Below are positions 13,740 through 22,760 of a stretch of 29,528 nt of DNA, piece after piece. Position numbers and translations under genes: made by a program. The number at the start of each line of letters is the position of its first letter. Within the stretch, counting starts at the first letter, position 1. Below the pieces are notes generated by a model. That model was not told the DNA's origin. It did no database searches and was given only the letters and a program-made list of their open reading frames with translations. Origin of the DNA: a virus; IMG/VR virus record IMGVR_UViG_3300032246_000430, positions 1-29,528 of that record, one strand, 5' to 3'.

Positions 13740-14303
13740 TTATGATGCAATCGTAATTACAGAGGCAATATCTGAATAGGTGGCAGCGTCAACAATTGAA
13801 CGTTCAACTTTTTCCATACCTACCAAAACAATAGTATTTAAACGAGCATCGCCCATTTGAACACCCCAAGAGGCTGTATCAGTTGTTGCATCCATTCCCT
13901 CAGTTTCTCCAATTAAAGAAAATACATTGTTTCTGTCCCATACAATAACTCTCCAACGACCTTGAACCAAAGTATCAAATAAATCAACGTCTAAATCCGC
14001 AGCAGTTTTTGTTGCAGCTGATGGCTTCAAACTTAAAGTTAAAGTTTGAGTAAATGCTTTTGTTCCATTATCTCTTGACAAGGCACCAGCGATTTCCATC
14101 GTTGACAATCCTTTCAATTCAAAAAAGTAACCAGTTGCTTTAACTGGTGTTGGAGTAGCTCCATTATTAATGCTGGTAACTAAACCACTTGCATCTTTTG
14201 AAACTACATCACTCAATTTATAAGGTACTAAAAATACCCCTCTTAAACCGCCTACAAATTCTTTGCATGGTTCATTTCTGGTTGCTAATGTTATACACGC
14301 CAT
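13740..14303 (-). CDS. Major tail tube protein
   Basis: 187 aa. Starts MACITLATRNEPCKEFVGGL, a pattern I recall from tail tube proteins of Bacteroidota siphoviruses, followed by beta-rich sequence with an immunoglobulin-like tube fold expected (GYFFELKGLSTMEIAG, FTQTLTLSLKP, GRWRVIVWDRNNVFSLIG). It sits alone between two terminators, one after the capsid gene and one after itself, consistent with dosage control of an abundant protein. No separate promoter is evident, so read-through of the first terminator may supply it. Confidence 0.75.
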   Translation of the reverse strand: MACITLATRNEPCKEFVGGLRGVFLVPYKLSDVVSKDASGLVTSINNGATPTPVKATGYFFELKGLSTMEIAGALSRDNGTKAFTQTLTLSLKPSAATKTAADLDVDLFDTLVQGRWRVIVWDRNNVFSLIGETEGMDATTDTASWGVQMGDARLNTIVLVGMEKVERSIVDAATYSDIASVITIAS

Positions 14304-14327
14304 TTTGTTTTTTTGTTTTTTATGTTT

Positions 14328-14355
14328 AAAAAAAAGGGTGGGGATTAACCCACCC
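14328..14355 (-). terminator. Intrinsic terminator after the major capsid gene
   Basis: Minus strand GGGTGGG (14349-14355) and CCCACCC (14336-14342), a perfect 7-bp stem with a 6-nt loop, followed by eight Ts. It lies 25 nt after the capsid stop codon. Confidence 0.92.
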
Positions 14356-14380
14356 CATTATCAAAATATTTTACCAAATA

Positions 14381-15304
14381 TTAGGTAATATTTAAAGCTA
14401 CTTGTTGTGTTGGGTTAGTAGCAATCAAACCACCTGTGAAACGCATGATTACACGAATGTTTTGTGAACCATCAATGTCAGCCATGTCAATAACTTTCAC
14501 TTCGTTTGTATCAGATAACAAACCAGTTCCAAAGTGTAAATCAGATTTCAAACCTAAGATACAATCTGAATCAGAAAGACCTGGACACATTTGAACTGGA
14601 ATACCTTGAAAGTTCATTGGTTTTTCGCCAACATAGAATTGGAAATTATAGTTACCAGCAGACAACGCAGCTTGGTAAGCTTTCATTGTAGATGGACCTA
14701 CATAGTATTGGTATCCTTCTTTGCCATACAAAGCAGCAGGAGAAGCATCCAACATTGACTGCAAACGAGCTACTACGTTTGAACCAGTATTCGCACCAGT
14801 ACCAGTGATAGTGATTGCACTATTATCCAAAAGGTAACCGAACAAACCATTGTCAGCAGTACCAGTATAGAACAAATTTGATTTCCAAATACCTAATTCA
14901 ATTTTTTGAGCAACCTCAGCAGCTACACGAGCCAATAAGAATTGGTTAAAATCGGTAGGCAATTTTTCGTAAGCAGAATAACCAGCGGCAGCAGCTTCCC
15001 AAGTTGTTCTCAATTGGTTTTTACATAATTGTAAGTTAACTTGTTTTTCAACTGTTGTTAAAACGTACTCACCAAGTGTTACACTTGAACCATCAGTAAA
15101 ATCACAAGTTGCATCAGCAACTACGATTGAATTCTGCCAGTTACGAATAACTTCTTTGTAAGCAACATTTGGATGCAAAGTGATTAAATCCTTTGCCAAA
15201 GTGTCACCAGATAGTAAAGCTGCGGCAATGTATTTCCCCGCAAAATTACCAGCGTAAGTATTTGGACTTACGGTAGGTCCTGATAAATGAATTTTATTTG
15301 TCAT
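14381..15304 (-). CDS. Major capsid protein
   Basis: 307 aa from the ATG at 15304. An ATG at 15343 would overlap the scaffold gene and add a poly-Lys/Asn leader. Begins MTNKIHLSGPTVSPNTYAG. Contains GTADNGLFGYLLDNSA, SMLDASPAALYGKEGYQYYV and IPVQMCPGLSDSDCILG, ending VIMRFTGGLIATNPTQQVAL, which fits capsid proteins of the HK97 fold in Bacteroidota phages. It is the best codon-adapted and most alanine-rich gene here and is followed by the strongest terminator, as expected for the most abundant protein. Scaffold and protease lie just upstream. Confidence 0.85.
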   Translation of the reverse strand: MTNKIHLSGPTVSPNTYAGNFAGKYIAAALLSGDTLAKDLITLHPNVAYKEVIRNWQNSIVVADATCDFTDGSSVTLGEYVLTTVEKQVNLQLCKNQLRTTWEAAAAGYSAYEKLPTDFNQFLLARVAAEVAQKIELGIWKSNLFYTGTADNGLFGYLLDNSAITITGTGANTGSNVVARLQSMLDASPAALYGKEGYQYYVGPSTMKAYQAALSAGNYNFQFYVGEKPMNFQGIPVQMCPGLSDSDCILGLKSDLHFGTGLLSDTNEVKVIDMADIDGSQNIRVIMRFTGGLIATNPTQQVALNIT

Positions 15305-15329
15305 TGTAGTATTTTTTTTTTTGTTTTTT

Positions 15330-16001
15330 TTAAGATAAAGCATTCATTACTCTGTCTGCAATTGTTTCCTCACGTCTTGCACCAATTTTAAAATTGATTG
15401 ATCTTTCAGTTTGAGCATCAGGATTGAATTTTGTGTGTTGTGCTGGTGTTTCAGATAATGCCTTTTTCAAAGCTTCATTTTCCTCAGACAATTTTACGTT
15501 CATTGATTTCAAGTTTTCACTTTCATTTTCAATTCTTGACAATCTTGCCTCAATTTTAGAAAAATAAGATTCTTCGCTTTCGCTTTTGATTTTTACAACT
15601 TTTTTAGCAGCAGCTGGAGTCATTTCACTTGCCTTTTTGATTTGTTCTTTCATTGGTTGATTTTGCATTGCCTCTGGCATCATTGTATCAACTTCTTGGT
15701 CTTGAGCTTCTTCTTCGGCAGTTGAAACTTCAACAATAATACCGCTGTCATCAACAACGATAGATGTACCATCTTCCAACTGATATTCTCCCATAGGAAC
15801 TGGAATTTTTGTTCCATCTTCTGCAATCAAAAATACTGGTTCACCAATTGAAAAAGTTTCGCTATCAAATACAGCAGTTCCATCAATAGTTTTCTTTTCT
15901 GCCAAATCAACTTCAACCACTGGTGCAGTTTCAATTGGTGCAGTTTCCTCTTTGCCCATAAGCACGTTCAATGCTCTTTGCAAAATAGTTTCGTTACTCA
16001 T
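15330..16001 (-). CDS. Capsid scaffolding-like protein
   Basis: 223 aa. The N-terminal part has a small beta repeat (FSIGEPVFLIAEDGTKI, GEYQLEDGTSIVVDDSG), the middle is an acidic, Ala-rich low-complexity linker, and residues about 140-185 form a coiled coil (FSKIEARLSRIENESENLK). The basic C-terminus could bind the capsid protein. This matches phage scaffolds or decorated delta domains, and it sits between the protease and the capsid gene. It has its own CAACA-N14-CGTTAA promoter. Confidence 0.7.
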   Translation of the reverse strand: MSNETILQRALNVLMGKEETAPIETAPVVEVDLAEKKTIDGTAVFDSETFSIGEPVFLIAEDGTKIPVPMGEYQLEDGTSIVVDDSGIIVEVSTAEEEAQDQEVDTMMPEAMQNQPMKEQIKKASEMTPAAAKKVVKIKSESEESYFSKIEARLSRIENESENLKSMNVKLSEENEALKKALSETPAQHTKFNPDAQTERSINFKIGARREETIADRVMNALS

Positions 16002-16011
16002 AGTTATTAAA

Positions 16012-16036
16012 TTAACGTTGTTTATATTTAGTGTTG
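16012..16036 (-). promoter_or_regulatory. ECF-type late promoter (scaffold/capsid unit)
   Basis: Minus strand CAACA (16032-16036), 14 nt, CGTTAA (16012-16017), then 10 nt to the ATG at 16001. In the 39-nt gap before the scaffold gene. Confidence 0.65.
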
Positions 16037-16040
16037 AATT

Positions 16041-16397
16041 TTACTTACCTACCGTTGCAATAGCTTGAACAATATTTGTAATAGTATCATCAATTTGCTT
16101 TAATGAATCTAAAACTACATTTAAGTTTTTTGCTGGTTCCAGTGAATTTGGGGCAACCCCTAATTCTTTTGCCATTGCCTCAAATTTAGTTCCTAGAGAT
16201 TGAGCCTCCTTTACTTTAATTTTAGCATAGTTTTTGTTAGCTAAGAAAAATTTAGCCTCAGCATTTAAACTTTGTACTAATTTTTGAATTTTAGCATCTG
16301 AACTATTTGCTTTGTTCAAAAACGAAACGACATCCTTTTGTAAAAATGCTATGTCGTTAGACAAAGCCATTTCTATTTTTATTCCTTTTTTTTGCAT
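16041..16397 (-). CDS. Small helical protein between protease and scaffold
   Basis: 118 aa, almost entirely helical and Lys/Ala/Asn-rich (KVKEAQSLGTKFEAMAKELG, NVVLDSLKQIDDTITNIV). Not recognised. Its position in the head cluster suggests an assembly factor or small head protein. The ATG at 16397 lies 4 nt after the protease stop. An internal ATG at 16370, preceded by an A-rich run with GGAA, is an equally plausible start (109 aa). Confidence 0.65.
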   Translation of the reverse strand: MQKKGIKIEMALSNDIAFLQKDVVSFLNKANSSDAKIQKLVQSLNAEAKFFLANKNYAKIKVKEAQSLGTKFEAMAKELGVAPNSLEPAKNLNVVLDSLKQIDDTITNIVQAIATVGK

Positions 16398-16401
16398 AAT
16401 T

Positions 16402-17004
16402 TTATATTGCTTGTTTTAGTATTTCAATTGCTTTGTTTATTCTCTCTTGTATTGGGTCAACTTTTGACATTGTTGTTGGATTTGCCTTATCAGCAAAAAA
16501 ACCCTCAATTGAGAATCCTTTTACTTTGCCAGTCTTAACATAGTCGTTCCAAATCTCGTCATTATTAACTTTAAAAGAACCATACCAAGTGCCTATTGGG
16601 TCGTTCAAATTATAGGCAGCCGATTTGTCTTTTTCCATATCCATTTTAATCCAACTTTCAACCATACACAACCCTTTTAAAGCCATCTCATGCTCTAACG
16701 TTGTGTTCTTTTGATTGCCTTGCATTAAATACATTTGAGAGGCTTTCTCAACCGTTTTTTTGGAAAAGTAACAATAGAATTTTTCTATTTCACCATTTAA
16801 AAGTTGGTCTCTGTAAATCGGTTTGTCTGGAATCAAAATTGGTCCCATCAAAATCCTTTTTTCAGTATCAACACTTGCAAAATTAATTGCATGGTCTTTT
16901 AATGCTATAAAATTTGATTCAATAGCTGGGGAATGAACTACACTCACAGCGTTAATCCCTTGCTGCAATTCGTCTTCATTCAAAATAAGTTCAACTATTC
17001 TCAT
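16402..17004 (-). CDS. XkdF-like prohead serine protease
   Basis: 200 aa. Pattern of the XkdF-type putative phage serine protease: INAVSVVHSPAIESNFIAL (His24), GPILIPDKPIYRDQ, LEHEMALKGLCMVESW, TWYGSFKVNNDEIW and VKGFSIEGFF, where the Ser is the probable nucleophile. It processes scaffold and capsid proteins during head maturation. It has its own ECF-type promoter, whose -35 part lies in the end of the tape measure gene. Confidence 0.82.
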   Translation of the reverse strand: MRIVELILNEDELQQGINAVSVVHSPAIESNFIALKDHAINFASVDTEKRILMGPILIPDKPIYRDQLLNGEIEKFYCYFSKKTVEKASQMYLMQGNQKNTTLEHEMALKGLCMVESWIKMDMEKDKSAAYNLNDPIGTWYGSFKVNNDEIWNDYVKTGKVKGFSIEGFFADKANPTTMSKVDPIQERINKAIEILKQAI

Positions 17005-17010
17005 ATTAAT

Positions 17011-17035
17011 TTAACGTCTTAAAATTAGAATGTTG
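17011..17035 (-). promoter_or_regulatory. ECF-type late promoter (protease unit)
   Basis: Minus strand CAACA (17031-17035), 14 nt, CGTTAA (17011-17016), then 6 nt to the ATG at 17004. CAACA lies in the last codons of the tape measure gene. Confidence 0.6.
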
Positions 17036-18863
17036 CATTTTGTTTAATGTGCCTATCTAAACTTTGTTGGCTATTTATGTCTTGACCTACAACATATGCT
17101 CTTGTTGGTTTTTTGTTTTGCCCATTTAAAACTCCAGCCAATTGCAAATTGCTATTTGATTGAGGGGCAACCATACTTACAGATGGCATCCCACCACCCG
17201 AGCCACCTGACTGACCTTCTGCGTGAGGTACATCAGTTGATAATATTTTTTGAACGTTTGCCAAACCAGCTGCCACGACAGCCGCAGCTCCAACAAACCC
17301 AAGTGTACCACCTTGAGCAAGAGCTTTTGTTGCACCAGCATATGTATCAATTACGGCTTGAGATACTGCAATTGCTTTGCCAAATTGAGCATTTTCCCCC
17401 AATAACCCATTTAATGATCCAAGTACTTGAGTAGCTACTTGAATACGGCTTTCAAATAAATTTTTATCAATTTCTTTTTTCTTTTCAGCTTGTTCTTTTT
17501 CAAATGCCGTTTGTTCTTTGCCTATTGCTTGAGTATCTGCATAATATTGTGCATCTAATAATTTTTTTGAATTTACAGCCTCTTGATATGCTGCTGTACC
17601 TTCTTTATTATTTGCAATATCTAAATCTAATAATGCTTTTTTATCATCATATTCTTTTTTAAGCAATTCACGTTTTTTATCAAATGCTCCAATTTGCCCT
17701 TCTAATAAAGCTGCATCACTTTCAGCAATTATTTTGTTAGCATCAATAGTTGCTTCTGCCTCACTTTTTTTAATATCTGCACTTTCTTTTGTAAGTGAAT
17801 TTATATTGGCTTGTTGTTCTGAACGCAAACCAGTATATTTTGCAGTAATACCAGTTATTTCCTGTTCAAGAGCATTAATTTCAACTATTCGATTAGGGTC
17901 AAATTGTACTGAATTTAATTGTTTAAGCATAGCCATTCTAACTTTTAAATTCTCTTTTTCTTTTTGTTCCCCCTCATCTAAAACTTTTGCTAAAGCCTCA
18001 TTTGCTGCAACTCTTTCAGCCATTGTATTACTTTCTAAATCTCTTATTTGGCGTTGCTTTTCTGATAAATTATCATAAGTTTCTACAATCCCTTGATATT
18101 GGTTTTGCAATAAACCCATATTTTTTTCAAAGTCAACAACAAAATCTGCATTGGCAACAGCTTTTTTAGTGCTTTTTGCAATGGTATCAACACTTTTAAT
18201 AACAAATTTTACGACTTCATTTGTTACAGCTTTTATTTCAGTCATTTTTTTGGCATTTTCTTTTGCCATATCAATATTCTGTTGCTGTAATTCCCCAATA
18301 CGTTTACCAATTGATTCAGCTTCTTTTGTATCACCAGTAAATTCATTCCAAGACTTTTGTAATTCTAAAATGCTAATTTTAGTAATATTTGCCCATTCAG
18401 TAAATTTGTTTAAAACCAAATCAATCATATTTGTTTTAATCCATTTTGTGCCTTTTGTAAATGAATCAACTAAATCATCCCACCAAACTTTAGGTTCTGC
18501 AAATGCTTTATACATCCATTTAAATACTGGTTTTAAAACCTCAACAAAACCATTAAATACCCCTCCAAGTGCAACCATAATCTTGGATAACATTCTTTGA
18601 GATTCAGCATTTGCCCCTATTCCAGATGTTAGCATATCCATAGCTTTAACAGCTACCCCAATACCTAATCCACCTTTAAAAGCACCAGATAATCCTTTTG
18701 CTTCTTTTGCTGTGGATTCAATTGCTTTTTCTGATTTATTTAATGATGCTGTTGTTTTTTTACTGGATTTACCAATATCATCAATATCATCTTTTAAATC
18801 ATTAAGTTTCTTATTAGCACTTCCAGTGTTAATTTTAATATCGTAGTCTATTGTTTCGGACAT
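17025..18863 (-). CDS. Tail tape measure protein
   Basis: 612 aa, which by the usual length rule suggests a fairly short tail. Long coiled coils (about 8-55 and 190-480, Lys/Glu/Ala-rich) enclose hydrophobic segments: GAFKGGLGIGVAVKAMDML near residues 60-80, and TLGFVGAAAVVAAGLANVQK near the C-terminus, the usual membrane-active part. The Gly/Ser-rich tail (GQSGGSGGGMPSVS) and end are also typical. It lies downstream of the other tail genes, not upstream of them, unlike the lambda order. Confidence 0.88.
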   Translation of the reverse strand: MSETIDYDIKINTGSANKKLNDLKDDIDDIGKSSKKTTASLNKSEKAIESTAKEAKGLSGAFKGGLGIGVAVKAMDMLTSGIGANAESQRMLSKIMVALGGVFNGFVEVLKPVFKWMYKAFAEPKVWWDDLVDSFTKGTKWIKTNMIDLVLNKFTEWANITKISILELQKSWNEFTGDTKEAESIGKRIGELQQQNIDMAKENAKKMTEIKAVTNEVVKFVIKSVDTIAKSTKKAVANADFVVDFEKNMGLLQNQYQGIVETYDNLSEKQRQIRDLESNTMAERVAANEALAKVLDEGEQKEKENLKVRMAMLKQLNSVQFDPNRIVEINALEQEITGITAKYTGLRSEQQANINSLTKESADIKKSEAEATIDANKIIAESDAALLEGQIGAFDKKRELLKKEYDDKKALLDLDIANNKEGTAAYQEAVNSKKLLDAQYYADTQAIGKEQTAFEKEQAEKKKEIDKNLFESRIQVATQVLGSLNGLLGENAQFGKAIAVSQAVIDTYAGATKALAQGGTLGFVGAAAVVAAGLANVQKILSTDVPHAEGQSGGSGGGMPSVSMVAPQSNSNLQLAGVLNGQNKKPTRAYVVGQDINSQQSLDRHIKQNATF

Positions 18864-19015
18864 AATAATTTGCGTTTAAATTGGTTTTTTATTTGTTTGA
18901 AATTTGTTATATATTCACTTTTGCCTTTTGCAATTTCTACATTTTCAGAAACTCCATAAAAGTTATCTGATTGTAAAAGTTGAATAATTGAAGCTATGCC
19001 ATCTATTTTTTTCAT
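18848..19015 (-). CDS. 55-aa hypothetical protein
   Basis: Fills the 151-nt gap before the tape measure gene. Its ATG overlaps the stop of the tail protein gene (TAATG) and its end overlaps the tape measure start by 16 nt, so it fits exactly into the operon. Sequence: KKIDGIASIIQLLQSDNFYG, then a basic C-terminal half (FKQIKNQFKRKLLCPKQ). Not recognised. Confidence 0.65.
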   Translation of the reverse strand: MKKIDGIASIIQLLQSDNFYGVSENVEIAKGKSEYITNFKQIKNQFKRKLLCPKQ

Positions 19016-21660
19016 TATTTTTTTAATATTATAAAGTTTGTTTTTAATACACCAATTGAATGCGAACCACCTGAATAAGGTTTGTACATAAATTGCACCT
19101 CATCTCCTTCTCCCAATGTCAGGATGGTATCAATTTGAACTGAATGAAAATTACTATCCGCTGAGGCATAAGCTGTCGATTGTAACCCATTTATAAAAAT
19201 AGCAAATTCAACCTTTTTATTACCAGTTTGTTCAAAACTAACCATCCCAATAAATTTAAATTGCCCCCCTTCATTTGCAATAAATTTGGCATTTGCTAAA
19301 TCAAAAATAATGTCCCCAACATAACCAATCCTTTCTGAATTAACTTGCGGTATTGGAACCCAAACGGTATCACTGGTTGTTATTGGTGTTGAGGTATTAC
19401 TCCACAAAGTATATTGATTAAAAGTTAACGTATTTTGAACGTTTGCCATTTGCTTAACCAAATCAATTGTATTGTTTTGATTATAGCTTACATCTTGAGC
19501 CGTATTCAAAAAGTTTACCCCACCACTATTTAAAGCGTTTAACAATCCACTTGCAACGGGGTAATCTCTAATATATGTTAACCCATAATTATTACTTACT
19601 GGATTACCATAGTCAACCGTATCCCCCGTAGAATCAACCGTTAAAAAGTTAATATCTGGGTAAGTAATTAATTCTAAATTTGCAACCTCAGTCAACATAT
19701 CGTATTGAATAGATTGCATTTTATAATAATTGCCACTTAAAACAATTGTATCATTTAATTTCATATTCAACCACTCTAACACTGGCAATATTGCTTTTAC
19801 TCTTACAATTCTTGATTGCTCTGAATACATTCTTGAAACATACTTATGCCAGTACATAAAGTAAAACGTATTTAAAGGGGCATCGCCTGAAAATGAATTT
19901 TCTAAACCAAATGCGGCTGAATAATTAGTTTTTGATGTTGGAGCATCACTGTAAGTTGAAACGCAAGGGAATGTATTTTGCAATACATTTTCAAAATAGT
20001 AAGTATCGGTAACAGACTTTGCCCCAGCGTAATAAAATAACGTTAAATCTTGTTTTACCCCTTTCCCTTCCTTATCCAAAAATATTGGCATATTCAATTG
20101 ACTTACTCTTATTTTTTGACCAGTTTTATCAACCTCATCTAAGTAAGTTGGTGCCAAAACATTAAAAATACTTTCAACTTTTAATTCGTCTTTTGGAAAA
20201 TCAACTTTTGGAGAATAAGACATTGAACCATATTCCCTATTTGCTACACTTTTAAAATATCCATTTGCAAGGGTTTCACTTTCTTTATGGGCAAAACTTA
20301 TTGTGGCTGGCACTGGAATTTTTTCGTGTGAAATTTCTTTAATGTCAAGATATGGTGTGTAATCTTTTAAAATTCCTAATTCATACCAATCATAAATATT
20401 ATGCAACTCAACTTCATTATTTTGGTTTGGAATAGCTACAAGATTAAAAGTTTTAAAAACTGAATTTATAAAATCTTTAATTTTTACTTGTGGCATAGTA
20501 TCAGATATTCCAACCGTTGTATCTTTTAATCCATAAGGGGCTAAAATACATTTTAAACTATAATTTGTTATTTGGTTAGCTGATGAATATGAAATATATT
20601 CAACCGTTACAATATCCCCAGCGTTTAAAATTACTTTTAATGTTGATGGCTTTGGTGTGGCTGTTGAACTAATAAATTCTCTTTTTGCTTTTGATACGCC
20701 GTTTACACAAATACTAATTATTAATCTATTGGCAAAAGGTAGCATTGAAACAGTAGATAAACTAAATACAATTTCATAAAATCCTTTTCTATTTGCAGTA
20801 AATTGACTAAATGTAGAATTATAAGCCCCAGCAGGATTGCTTACAACGGTCGGGAATGGTAATATTTTATATGCAGCAGTCCCAATTCCTGGACTTGAAA
20901 AAGTAAATGTTGTGTTGGTTGCCTCAAATAATGCTGGTTGGCTTGTTGCTTTATTATACAAAGGTCCTGAACTTTGCATTGGCAATACATACAAATTTGT
21001 TAAATCTGCCCTACTAAAAAAAGAACCAGTAACAGAATAACCAACACTTGCAAAAGCGTTTGAAATTAATTTTTTTAATCTTATTGCTGGTCTTAAATCA
21101 TCAATTTCAATTCCTTTTGGGTTTCTTATATTATCATTAACCCCACTATAATTTGAATATCTAAACCCAGTTTCATAATCTGCCAAAGGGTAAACAATAT
21201 CCCCACTTAATAAAGTTTGATTCCAACTTGATGTAACATTTGAGTAATTTGCTGTATGGTCTAAACTACTAAAATTAATTTCATTTAATTGTGATTCACC
21301 CCACAAATCTAAAATGCTTTTTGATTTTCCATAAAAAATAACATCATAGCTTGATGGCAATCCATCAATAAACTTTGCACCCTTTAATTCTATACGACCT
21401 TCAAAAACTGGCAGCCCATGAATCAAAATTGAAGCGTCTAATCCGTTATTAGGATTCCATCCAGTAATTAAAGCATTCTCGCTAAACCAGTTTGAAAATA
21501 TTGTGTTATTATTTGGTGAAGCTGGGATATTTATGCTTTGAGTAAAGTCGGTGAATACAGCCGAAAGCTCTTGCAAATCCTTCAATTGCCTTGTAAGATT
21601 TATTGATTCATCGTTAAATAAATCAACTGGCGTATTTGAAATAATTAAAGAATATCTCAT
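19015..21660 (-). CDS. Large tail/baseplate protein with two beta-sandwich modules
   Basis: 881 aa. Begins RYSLIISNTPVDLFNDESIN and VFTDFTQSINIPASPNNN, a start I recall from the large tail-tip proteins of Bacteroidota phages. Two regions look like C1q/jelly-roll-like sandwiches: about 282-375 (FTANRKGFYEIVFSLS, VILNAGDIVTVEYISYSS) and about 785-881 (GGQFKFIGMVSFEQ, FAIFINGL, ILTLGEGDEVQFMYKP). Such modules often bind carbohydrate. Function as baseplate hub or receptor-contact protein is inferred. It overlaps both neighbours by one to three bases. Confidence 0.7.
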   Translation of the reverse strand: MRYSLIISNTPVDLFNDESINLTRQLKDLQELSAVFTDFTQSINIPASPNNNTIFSNWFSENALITGWNPNNGLDASILIHGLPVFEGRIELKGAKFIDGLPSSYDVIFYGKSKSILDLWGESQLNEINFSSLDHTANYSNVTSSWNQTLLSGDIVYPLADYETGFRYSNYSGVNDNIRNPKGIEIDDLRPAIRLKKLISNAFASVGYSVTGSFFSRADLTNLYVLPMQSSGPLYNKATSQPALFEATNTTFTFSSPGIGTAAYKILPFPTVVSNPAGAYNSTFSQFTANRKGFYEIVFSLSTVSMLPFANRLIISICVNGVSKAKREFISSTATPKPSTLKVILNAGDIVTVEYISYSSANQITNYSLKCILAPYGLKDTTVGISDTMPQVKIKDFINSVFKTFNLVAIPNQNNEVELHNIYDWYELGILKDYTPYLDIKEISHEKIPVPATISFAHKESETLANGYFKSVANREYGSMSYSPKVDFPKDELKVESIFNVLAPTYLDEVDKTGQKIRVSQLNMPIFLDKEGKGVKQDLTLFYYAGAKSVTDTYYFENVLQNTFPCVSTYSDAPTSKTNYSAAFGLENSFSGDAPLNTFYFMYWHKYVSRMYSEQSRIVRVKAILPVLEWLNMKLNDTIVLSGNYYKMQSIQYDMLTEVANLELITYPDINFLTVDSTGDTVDYGNPVSNNYGLTYIRDYPVASGLLNALNSGGVNFLNTAQDVSYNQNNTIDLVKQMANVQNTLTFNQYTLWSNTSTPITTSDTVWVPIPQVNSERIGYVGDIIFDLANAKFIANEGGQFKFIGMVSFEQTGNKKVEFAIFINGLQSTAYASADSNFHSVQIDTILTLGEGDEVQFMYKPYSGGSHSIGVLKTNFIILKK

Positions 21661-22760
21661 TACCTAACTATTTGATTTATAAGTGGTTGATTTAATTCAA
21701 TTTGAATTGTGTAATCAATCAATTTATCATTTGTGCGTTTCTTTTCTGAAAATGCTGAATCAATAACCCTTGCCGATTTAATGTCAGTATCTTTTACCAA
21801 AATATTATTAGAGAAAAACAATTGCTCAATCACTTGGACATAAGCTTCACTAATCCAATTTGTATTTAATGTCATTTGAGTAACCGCATTGACGTTGTAA
21901 CTTGAATTTATAGGTACACCAAACCCATAAGCATTGCGTAAATCTGATTGAGTGTAAATTGGTTTTGAATAAGTTTCTCTTGAAATATTCAGATTCTTTT
22001 TTGATACCCCGTTAAAAACCATAGAATCATAAACCCCATATTTATTTAAAAAATGTGCGGTAACTAATCCGTACCTATTTACACATTCTCTATAAATATT
22101 AAAAACAATATTACCACCACTTTTGGTAAAAGTAACCGTTGTATTGCCAGTAACTCCACTTTCATTTAATAATTGCACTAAGTCAATCCCTTGTATTGTA
22201 TTATCACTACCAGTTACTGAATTTGGTGTTTTTGTAGTTGAACCAATTGTGATTCCCGTAATTACTGAGGCATTATACCATAAATAATACGAATTTGTTG
22301 TTTCTGGAATATAAATTTCGTTTTTATCAGTATAAACTGCATTGGTATAATTCTTATTTAACCCCTCAAAAGTATATGAATATCCATTTGTTGCCATAAC
22401 TATGGGTGAGGTAATAATTGACGAACTGCCACCAGTCCAAAACGCTTGAACTTTTACAGCAAAATAACAAGCCCCGTTGTTTATATTTGGTTTGTAAGTG
22501 CCATCAACTAAAACGTTTTCAGATAGGTATTGTTGTACTAATTTATGAACATCAATCCAAGCTCTGCCACTTTCATAAGCATCTGCATTCTTTTGCAAAA
22601 CTTGAATGGGTGTTGCTGGGATTGTAGATGTCCCATGCCAAACATACAAACTAAATTTGTAATAAAATCCAGTTTGTGTATTCCAATTTGAATCATACAC
22701 CTGATAAATTATTGAGCTTTTTGCCCCTACTATTCCCGTTGGATTTTCGTTGAAATTCAT
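21660..22760 (-). CDS. Tail protein, possibly distal tail-like
   Basis: 366 aa, beta-rich, aromatic and Asn/Thr-rich. Begins NFNENPTGIVGAKSSIIYQV, with AWIDVHKLVQQYLSEN near residues 73-88 and a helical/charged C-terminus (RTNDKLIDYTIQIELNQP). I recall this type of protein next to the large tail-tip protein in Bacteroidota phages but cannot assign a fold. The sandwiched position suggests a distal-tail or baseplate component. Confidence 0.65.
   Translation of the reverse strand: MNFNENPTGIVGAKSSIIYQVYDSNWNTQTGFYYKFSLYVWHGTSTIPATPIQVLQKNADAYESGRAWIDVHKLVQQYLSENVLVDGTYKPNINNGACYFAVKVQAFWTGGSSSIITSPIVMATNGYSYTFEGLNKNYTNAVYTDKNEIYIPETTNSYYLWYNASVITGITIGSTTKTPNSVTGSDNTIQGIDLVQLLNESGVTGNTTVTFTKSGGNIVFNIYRECVNRYGLVTAHFLNKYGVYDSMVFNGVSKKNLNISRETYSKPIYTQSDLRNAYGFGVPINSSYNVNAVTQMTLNTNWISEAYVQVIEQLFFSNNILVKDTDIKSARVIDSAFSEKKRTNDKLIDYTIQIELNQPLINQIVR

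Noticed and set aside
17096-18600. Plus-strand frames of 112-149 codons opposite the tape measure gene
   Set aside because: Mirror of Lys/Glu/Ala coiled-coil codons; hydrophobic low-complexity translations without start-site support.
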